DNA from: Uloborus plumipes
Taxonomy: Eukaryota; Arthropoda; Arachnida; Araneae; Uloboridae
NCBI GenBank assembly: GCA_038373865.1
Contig: JAXGGA010002963.1
Span: 20,001 to 84,000 of the forward strand
DNA: 64,000 nucleotides
Reading direction: 5' to 3'
Below, one piece after another: positions 50,301 through 60,800 of this stretch (positions are counted from its first letter, which is position 1; each line of letters opens with the position of its first letter). A model generated the notes under the pieces. It searched no databases, was not told the origin of the DNA, and was given only the letters and a program-made list of their open reading frames with translations. Position numbers and translations under genes: made by a program.

Positions 50301-51785
50301 CACCTAAATACTAAGTTTTGTGGTCATTTGTCCATGGGAAATATTTAAAATATTATAATATTAAAAATTATTTGAAAAAAAATTCATCTGAATCTAATAC
50401 ATGGAGAAGCAAAACTTTAAACGGCAATTTCTCCTTTTGAAGTCGTCTGCAGATACGACTTTTGCACTTAGCACGGTAGTAACTGTGCATTTAACAGTTT
50501 TAAATTGGAACTTCGGCTTCCAAAAATTATGCTGTAAAAACAGCAATTCATTTTTTTGCAGTGATGATGTACGATGAACAGCAAAATGTAACTAAGCGAT
50601 TCAGATGTTCTCATTATACATGAAAAATAATTGGAAATAAAAAAGTTCCTATTCACAGATAACTATTTGCATGATTAAAAAAAAATCAAGTATTTTAAGA
50701 AAATATCTCTACACTGACATGATAGTTTGATTGTCGTCAAGAAAGGACTTACATTGGTCCATTTTATGCTTCAAGCTAAAATTAAGCATGTCATAAATCT
50801 TCTTCAGTATTTCAAAAAAATCTTTTTTTTTTTTTTTTGGAAAAGAGAGGTTGAAAATTACTACTGTAGAAAAATACTGCTAGGTAGACAAATATAAAAC
50901 TGACGAGTATTAATACAGTTTTTAAATCAACGTTGGCGCATTTTTATCTGAAAAAAAACTTTATTCACATATTCAGGAATATATCAAAAAACAAATCGCT
51001 TACGAAAAAACTTATGCATGCAAAAAACATATGTAAACTTACAGGCTGTGTCGAGATTTAAAGGGTTAAGTTCAGGGACGTCATTTCAATTTTTCCAGGG
51101 GGGGGGGGCAAAGGGTGAAAACACAATGCAATTTCATCGGAAAACATCAAAAGCCACGTCCACTTATATGTAAATACATTGATTTCTCAAAGTCAGGGGG
51201 GGCAATTGACCCCCCCCCTGCTTTCCCCCTAAATGACGGGCCTGGTTAAGTTTGACTACCATAGGAAAGAAATACATTGATTAATATACAAGCTTAATGA
51301 AAATTAAAACTAAATATTTATGACTTAATGGAGCAAGTCCAAAACATAACGATTCGTTAAATTATAGATCCTGGGCACAATAGTTATAATTTTTTCTATC
51401 ATAAAAAATATTGCAAATTTATTAACTTAGCGAATTCATAAGAACAACAAAATTTATTAATACGGATTTTTGAAAAACATATTGCTAAACCAGTGCTTGG
51501 AAAAACTACATTTATTTTGTAGCGAACTACAACTACAACTACTTTGCTATAAATGTAGTTAACTACAACTACAACTACTTGTTTTTAAATGTAGCGACTA
51601 CAAACTACTTTTAAATTGTAGTCGCTACTTCGCTACTTTTTAAAGCATTTTTAAAAAAGCATACACCGTTTGCGGACTGATTAAAAAATTCGCAAAGTGG
51701 TTTACATTAATATATTAACTCATTTGAATATGGAATAGATATGGGAATTGTTTTTGAATTTATTTGTTACTTTTCCTTTTTGTTC

Positions 51786-51821
<36 letters not shown>

Positions 51822-54800
51822 AAAATTTTTCTTTTCTAGATTTTTGAAACAATTGTTACGAATATTCGCCGCAAAAAAGGATTCAAAAGTTAAAAGATTG
51901 AAAGAATTCAACCTTCGTTTTTTAAAAAATTTCTTCCAGGGAATTTTTAGAAACATGAAATTATATTGAAGGATTATAAAAATTTTGATGCCAAATAAAC
52001 CAATGACATCAAATAGACAGAATGCATTTCGTCAAAATGATATATCTAAGGATCAGCTCGAAGTCTTATGATTCTTATTTCTCATTGCGTCTGGTGCAAG
52101 ATTTGCACCAATCAGAATCAATTAAACCTTTTTTTTTTTTTTTTTATTTATTTATTTTTTAATTTAAAAGTAGTTTCCAGAAATCGCTACAAACTACTAT
52201 TTTTTTGTATCGTGCTACTCACTACTCTATTTTTTTTCAAAAAGTAGTGCGCTACACTACAAACTACTAAAAAATGTAGTTACTACAGTAGTTTCGCTAC
52301 ATGTAGCGCGCTACTTCCGACCACTGTGCTAAACACCTTTTTTTTTTTTTTTTTGTGAAGGGGTTTATGTAAAATTTAAGGCTCAGAGCTTAATTTTGTT
52401 TTGCAAATTGGCTATTTTTATTATTTAAGCTGTCTACTGCACTTTCTCGTTGCTTTTATTGCATATTTTAGCATACAAAAACTCACCTTTTTGCATTAAA
52501 GAAAAGGTTCTTTGAAACCCCCAAACACGTGTCTGTAGTTTCCTGCAAATATGTACCTGCTTACATTGTTTTATTTTCTTTTAATTTTCAAGGGCAAAGG
52601 TTTCTTGCAAGCTTATTTTGTCATCGTATGAATTATTTCTTTTGATCTTAATTTATTTTTTCATTCATATTATTTTGTTGCAAATTTATTTATTTATTTA
52701 TTTATTTATTATTTTTGCAAACTTTTACAAGAGTATTAATTCCAAGAAGAGCATATGCGCTATTCCGGATAAATTCAACTGCAAAAAGTGAAGCTGTAAT
52801 TATTTTGGGGATGAAATTGCATTTGGAAAATTATTGATAATACACAGATTTCCTGTTAACAGTCATAAGATTTATTTCACACCGATTCCATCTGGTATGA
52901 ATCAAATTACACTCTCATTAGAAAAGAAAGAGATTTATTGCATTTGAAATACATTCCAGATTCTCTAAAAAATTCTTCAAGTGATTACGCGACGATAAAT
53001 CTTTGGGGAGCTCATGAGAAGAAACATGGCTATAACAAGTCAAATTATCCAATGATGAATCATCGTAAGAACCACTTAAGAAGAACAGATTAGTAGCTAA
53101 ATTGTGCAAATCATGCCTTAATTTATAATAGTACATAGTTAAATCTTTCCCTGTAATGCTATCCTCAGGGGTGCCCACCCCCAAACTCAATAGAACAAAT
53201 CCCCCCCCCCCGGATTTTTCACAACCCTCTTGTGCTTTTTATTTTTTATTTTTAACCATCTTTTTTATTTTATTTATTTTTTTTAATATTTTAAAAATTT
53301 TTAAGTATTTTTTTTTAATTATAAGGGCGATTCTCTGTAAACTCGTCATTCTTCACTCGAAATCATGGTTCTCATGGTTTTTTGAAATGTTCGTATAATT
53401 ATAATACTATTGCTCAGAAAATGAATCTATTACTTTGGTTTGAAAGAGGGCCAATTGAAGTTTATGTTTTTCTGATAAATCATGATAGGGGGTTACTCCC
53501 CTGCCTAGTATAACTAGGCAGGGGACTGTGCTAGGTAGCTGTATTTTTGCCCTTTGTAGCGTAATATCTGCAAAACTATTGGAACATAATTAGTTTCAAG
53601 ACTACCTATAAATTTAGGCAGAAATCGTGGACATAATAACTAATATGTTTCATATTTAAACTAATTGCCATTAATAAAATCACTTCCCAGAGGACTGTTT
53701 TCGCAACGATCACGATGCATACTTTCAGCACAAATGTGGCTCTCGAACTGAACAAAGTGGCGTTTCAACACCGTTCACGGCGATTTCGTCAAATTCACAC
53801 TGATTACTTTAAACTTCATGCCAAAAAGAATTTGCAAAAGTTATAGATTTTTCGTATTACAGCTTTGAATTTGTTGCAGGGGACTGTTCGAAAAAACTCT
53901 GGACAGAATTTACTTGACAATTTTAAGTTTTAGAAATACGTAATTATACTTTATTTCATAAGAAAAATATAGCTTCATTATTCTATTTTTAGATATTAAT
54001 TGCCAAATTTATGTAGTGTTAATAGGTTTTTTGAAATACTATCTTTAACAGTTAAACTATGGGATTCGGACAGCCAGGGGACTGTGTTTTTGGTGCTTAG
54101 ATAATTTCTAGAAAAAAAAATTAAATTGTTATCGCTCCAAATACAATTGGCCCACAAAGTATTAATGCTTTTCTTGTATTAAGAGCGATAATTACTTAAT
54201 TACACTTTATTATTTTTAAAATACTTGGTCCGGACAGCCAATTACCAGTTTACAGAGAATCGCCCATAACTATTATTTTTTGTATTCGTACAAATAGTGC
54301 GCAGAATAGAATATCTTTTTTTCTCTTCCAAATATTCCAAGCACACACACACACAAAATAAATAAATAAATAATGAAGTCATTAAAGAAATAATTTAAAT
54401 TAAAAAATTAAATTCATGACTAATTTTCATTTAAAAAAATCAGTACATAATTTAAATTGAAAAATTAAGTAATAAATAATTTAAATGAATAAAAAAAAAT
54501 AGTTTCAAAAAATACCCCCCAAAAGATTTGATGGCACAACTTGCGCCATAATAACATCCTGTGGGCACCCTTGGCTATCCTTGCCCATTATTTCTGAGCC
54601 TTCCACAAGTTCTACCATCTAATTTTTGTTTAAAAAAAAGCAATAAAATTCTCTTTTTTACCTCAACCGAGGAGTTTATCAGCAATGATTACAGAATAGA
54701 AGAGGCAAATCTCTACATTTTATTCTATCATTTTTTCTAATCTTATCTTTTTCCTTGATAATGATAATTACGGCAGAAGTTATCACTCTAAATATAAATC

Positions 54801-57800
54801 GCTGGGCAATTTTTCCCGAAAATAGATGTTTGAAGCTCTTTTGCACAGTTCAAAATCGGAAATTTAGTGGGATTTGTGAAAAATACATTAACAATTTCGA
54901 TGTCTTGTCAATTGAATCTTCTCACTTTAAGAGGAAATCCTGGTTTGGAAGGCTTAAAAATCGATTGTTTCAGGATTTTTTTTTTTTTTTTTAGATTAAA
55001 AAAGAAAAGGCAAGTCTAGCGAACTTTTTAGTTTATTTTATTACATGTCTGAACATGGGAGCCAAAATTCACATGCAACCGGTTTTTATGCACATTCATG
55101 CAACTGGTGTTTTCAATCAGCGAGACAGATGGTGCTCGTGATATTCATCCGAAACCAAAAACCAAAAAAAAAATAATAATAATAATAATTTTTATATATT
55201 TTTCTTGTATATATGAACTGAAAACAACTAAAAAAACTTTTCTCTATATATTTTTTCCCCATGTTCAAGCATGAAATAAAATAAGCTAAAAAGTACGGTA
55301 AAGAAAAAATTCCACGAAAAATCATCGATAACTAGGATAAAGGAAAGGACTAATAATATCAATAAAATAAAGGACCCTCCCCCCATTAGGTTTTCTTTAA
55401 AAGTGCATATTTCTTAAGTATTAATACAATCAATCCAATAATATATCAGTAAATACGGTAAAATGCACACAAAAAAAATATTTTCTTTTTTCAGTTTTAT
55501 CCAAACAGAAAAATAATTTTTAAAAAATTTCACGAAGGCTCAATTTCAATTTCTTTTTCAGTTCTTATGTTCCGATAAGAAAATATAGCACTACAAGACC
55601 TTTCAGAATAATGGCCAACACTATTTAATAACCCTAAAATAATTGAATATACAGTCATTCGGTAAACATTTTCAAAATATGCCAAAAAAGAATAATTTAT
55701 TTTTAAGATTTAATTACAGTGAAATATTTAACCAAATATTGCAACCCTTCAATCAGCTCTTTTGCAGAAGGTTACTAAAATTTCCCATTGGCTGATAGGT
55801 TCAAAAAAGGAGCCAAACTATGACGACTGTTCTGTTTAACCTAACTTTTACATTTTAGAGATAGTTAAATACACAAAACTACGAGGGTTGTTTTTTTTTC
55901 AACCTCCGTTAGGCTATAAAAAATAAACGGATTCAAATAAAAATAAAAAAAATATATCAAAAGTAAGGTACAATCCTCTACAATTCTCTACATTATCACC
56001 TTGACTATTGAAGCATTTTTTATATCTGTAAACGAGCTTTATAATAGACTCCTCGTAGAATGTTGCCGCCAATGATTGGAAGTGAGTTGTGACGGTGTCT
56101 TTGGGTTCCACGCCACTTTGGAAGGCAGATGCCTTTCCAGACCCCAAGCAGGGGTCTCTCCAAGCAGGGTTGATGGTCATTGCCATGCCCCCAAGCAGGG
56201 GGGCATGGCAATGCCCGTCATCATAGCGCTTGTGTAACAAAAACGGTTTCTCCAGCAATTTCATGCATTCTATGGGTCATTTTTTAACACCTACCATTAA
56301 GTTCCGACAGAGCACCAAGTGACTTAAATGTGTTCCCTGAACTGAAGCAGAGACTTGGAGATCCCTGCTTGGGGTCTGGAAAGGCATCGGGCTTCCAAAG
56401 TGGCGTGGAACCCAAAGACACCGTTACAACTCACTTCCAATCATTTGCGGCTACATTCTGCGAGGAGGCTATTATAAAGCTCGTTTACAGATGTAAAAAA
56501 TGCTTCAATCGTCAAGGTGATAATGTAGAGAATTGTAGAGGATTGTACCTTACTTTTGATTTAAAAAAAATATTTTTTTTCATTTGAATCCGTTTACTTT
56601 TTATAGCCTAACGGAGGTTGAAAAAAAAACAACCCTCGTAAAAACTCCCCCAGTTTTGCTCTTGCTATTTGTTATTCCGTTCTTATAAGACATTTCTTAT
56701 TGTATGAATTATTTTTTTCTGTAAGGTAATTGCACCAAATAAATCTAACATAAGGTTCATGGCTCATTTAAGATTGAATTGACTCTTATTTTTGTACATT
56801 AATACAATGACTTATAAAAAATGAAAAAAAAAAGTTCCGTGTAAAAATTTAAGTTTAAATTATGTTTATGAGCAGTTTAACAAAAAATGGCAAATTGGAT
56901 TTGTTAAAAACACCGGACTCCAATAAGATTAAGATCAATATCAATAGACTCATTCTAGGCACAGATAAATCGTTATTTTCTGGTTTTTGGTCACTTCTGC
57001 GCACAGTTTGCGCACATATATGTAGCTCAGGATCATATACTTCATCCTATCTTTCGGTGTCCTAAAAATGGACACCGGCTCCCTAATAACGCCAATCATG
57101 GCCTTATCGGGCAACAGTCTACTTTTCTAGGGTTATTAAATCACAGAAAAAGTGAGAGTATACGACGACATTTCTCAGTCAAGAAATCGTCAACTACATG
57201 ATTTAGGCTTTGTAGAATAATTAACAACTTTTTGTACTAATAAACTAAGCTGAGCTACGAAGAAACAAAATTTTCTATAAAATAAGGTCATTTATTTTGA
57301 CAAGACTATTTTATAATATAGCGGTTGCTGCACTTTTGCCTGCTAATAAGACTAATAGCGCGGAAAAGTTGCGAATTATGAAGACAAAAAGAAGGAAAAA
57401 AAAATTATCGAAATCGGTTGATATCTTCCGATCGCGCATAAGGCCTAAAATTTGACAAAAAATGAAAAAAACTTTATTTTTGCGATTTTTTTAAAAATTT
57501 TTGAATTGGATGTTTTCGAAATGTAATAATGCAGAAAAGTAGCTAATTGTAAAAACAAAAAGAAGGAAAAAAAAATTATCGAAATCCATTGATATCTTCC
57601 GATCGCGCATAAGGCCTAAAATTTGACGAAAAATGAAAAAAACTATATTTTTGTGATTTTTTTAAAAATTTTTGAATTGGATGTTTTCGAAATATAATAA
57701 TGCGGAAAAGTAGCTAATTGTAAAGACAAAAAGAAGGAAAAAAAAATATCGAAATCCATTGATATCTTCCGATCGCGCATAAGGCCTAAAATTTGACAAA

Positions 57801-60800
57801 ATATGAAAAAAACTTCATTTTTGCGATTTTTTTGAAAAAATTTTGAATAAAATGTCATAATTTTTTCGCGCAGAAAAGTTTATAATTATGAAGACAAAAA
57901 GAGGGATAAAAAGGAGGAAAAAAAATTATCGAAATCGATTCATATCTTCCGGTCGTGCCTAGGGCCTTAACTTTGACAAAATATGAAAAAACATCATTTT
58001 TGCGATTTTTTGTTTAATTTTTTGAATTAGATGTTTTCGTAATGCAATAGTTTGTAACGTTTACTAATATAGCCTTAAAACATTGTGCTTTGATTTTGTT
58101 TTGGTCAGTTAATATCTTCCGGTTGCTTATTAACCCCAAAATTACCCAAAATAATAATTAAAAAAAGTTACATTCTTACGCGTTTTTGGTTTTTGATGAC
58201 TAATTTTTTGTGAAACAACCGTAGTATTTTTTGAGACAGACTGACAATAATATAGAAAAATAAACTACCACAGGTTCAGTCGATGTTATCCAGTTGCGAA
58301 AAGCCTTAGAAACTCTCATGCGCAGACGTCGGACAGCAATTCAGGCAACGTCGCTCGCCTGGCTACGGTTCTCTTCCACTCCATCACCGCCTTCCTAGGA
58401 CCATGTCATCTGTCTGCCTATATTGTTTTTTCAGTCTGCCCTTCTATGTAGTAATCGCAGTGTACTATTATTTATTTCAATCTAGCTGTTTTTATTTTGA
58501 AAATCTTGTAGTCTTCTGTAATGATGTAGTTTCCTGCTGTGTGTGGACTCTGTGATTTAACAAAAAGTTACGTAATAACAAGACAAATACTCTAATAACG
58601 AGACAAATATTTGACTGCCCCACTTTTGGCACTCCAAAGAACTGCCATCAACCAAACTGCCTACTAGCGAAGACACCATTATTAATTTCTAGTGCCAATT
58701 TTAACCTTCCTTGAGTACGGCACCTAATAATGTCCTTGCTAGTGGACGGCTTGTTTGATGGCAGTTCTTTTGGAGAACCAAAAGTGGGGCAGCCAAATAT
58801 TTGTCTTGTTATTTGGCCCGGCAATTGTATAACTTTTTCGTTAAATTATCGAGTTCACACAGAGCAGAAAACTACATCATTACAGAAGACTACAATATTT
58901 TCAAAATCAAAACAGCTAGATTGAACTAAATAATAGTACACTGCGATTACTACATAGAAACGCAGACTGAAAAAACAATATATTTTCATTTCACTTCACA
59001 CCTCCAGGGTCCCCCGTACCTACCATAGCTTCGTGGTTTAACCGGGATAGGGCCCTGAAGGGCGCTCTGTTCTTAATTTTGAACCAGAACCTAGGGTCGA
59101 GCAAACCCTAGGCCCAGCACCCCCCAGAGGTATCGTTTCACTTGGAGGACTTTGTGACCACGACATTTTTAACGCCTCCCAGCCACCATTAATCAAGACG
59201 GTGGATCTTTGATCGGCTGGAATCGAACCCGGGTCCCTCCGGACACGAGTCCGATGCCTTACCGATCGGGCCACCACGACCCCGAAAAAAAAAAACACAA
59301 TATAGGCAGACAGCTGACGTGGTCCTAGGAAGGCGGCGATGGACTGGAAGAGAGCCGTTGCCAGGCGAGCGACGTTGCCTGGATTGCTGCCCGACTTCTA
59401 CGCATGAGAGTTTCTGAGGCGTTTCGCAACTGAATAATATCGACTGCACCTGTGGTAGTTTGTTTTTCTATATTATTGTCAGTCTGTCTCAAAAAATAAT
59501 ACGGTTGTTTCACAAAAAATTATTCATCAAAAATCAAAAACGCGTAAAAATGTAACTTTTATTTAATTATTATTTTGGGTAATTTTGGGGTTAATGAGCG
59601 ACTGGAAGATATTAACCGACCAAAACAAAATCAAAACACAATGTTTTAAGGCTATATTAGCAAACGTTACAAGTATTGTATTAAGAAAACATCTAATTCA
59701 AAAAATTAAACAAAAAATCGCAAAAATGAAGTTTTTTCATATTTTGTCAAAGTTTAGGCCCTAGGCACAACCGGAAGATATTAATCGATTTCGATATTTT
59801 TTTTCCTCCTTTTTATCCCTCTTTTTGTCTTCAAAATTATAAACTTTTCCTCGCGAAAAAATTATGAAAACATTTCATTCAAAATTTTTTCAAAAAAAAA
59901 AAAATTCGCAAAAATGAAGTTTTTTTCAAATTTTGACAAATTTTAGGCCTTATGCGTGATCGGAAGATATCAATGGATTTCGATAATTTTTTTTCCTTCT
60001 TTTTGTCTTTACAATTAGCTACTTTTCCGCACTATTACATTTCGAAAACATCCAATTCAAAAATTTAAAAAAAAAATCGCAAAAATGAAGTTTTTTTCAT
60101 TTTTTCTCAAATTTTAGGCCTTATGCGCGATCGGAAGATATCAACCGATTTCGATAATTTTTTTTTCCTTCTTTTTGTCTTCATAATTCGCAACTTTTCC
60201 GCGCTATTACAAATTCGAAATAAAAAAAAATGTTTTTTCGGCCCACCCTACTGCTTATTGACCACACTTTTTCATTAGTTCTGTTTCCTGATAATGATAA
60301 GGTCTCGATCTAGCGAATTTTTGCTCTCTTACATAAACAAAATGAGAATTTAGCCTTTTTTAGTCCACATAGCCTTATTTGGTGTAGCCATTTTATAACC
60401 TGCTTATTGTATATTTTTGAAGACATTTATCATTTACTGAAAGTAAAACCTGGTTTATTTACTTACAGTTACTACTTTACAGTTGTACTTACTTTCAACG
60501 CCTGCATATGATGGTATGTGGTACAACATTATTGGAAGATTTGGAGCTGCATCAGATATTGCTTTAAAATAAGCTATCAGATGATCTAAAAAAGGGTAAA
60601 GAAATAATTAATTTATAATTTTAGAATCGTTTTTTAAACAATGTTTAAATTATTACAATAAAAGAAAACGATCCTACAAATTTCCTTATTTTCATTTACA
60701 GTAATTCTTACTTCTCTAAGCTTCTATATCTTTAGACTATGCACTATTATCTAAGTGTATGAAAGGAATTAAATGTTTATTGAGATTATAGTAAGATTTT

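Larger units (their letters stand above)
49175..50563. mobile_element. Outer MITE, CACTGYAAAAAA ends, carrying two nested MITEs
   Basis: The left end ACTGTAAAAAATGAATGTTG and the inverted right end CACTGCAAAAAAATGAAT resemble each other. The interior has duplicated hairpin tracts (AATAAACTGTAAAATTGC-type) and is interrupted by 49319-50114 and 50221-50475. I could not find a clear target duplication. It lies about 30 bp upstream of the lyase exon at 48999-49144. Confidence 0.6.
52918..54618 (-). pseudogene. 94-residue coding-like frame split by a MITE
   Basis: The minus strand reads from ATG 54616-54618 for 15 codons to 54574, where the hAT-like MITE (53166-54573) intervenes. It continues exactly in frame at 53157 for 79 codons and a stop at 52918, once one 8-bp duplication copy is discounted. 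The ATG follows a pyrimidine-rich tract ending in TTAG, a possible splice acceptor. The product (motifs [35 protein letters not shown]) is not recognised. It lies in the lyase intron on the same strand. Either an old pseudogene or a gene fragment. Confidence 0.5.

Noticed and set aside
59205..59284. A tRNA gene with clear A and B boxes
   Set aside because: The tRNA-like head is joined to a body and inserted with target duplication, so it is a SINE.
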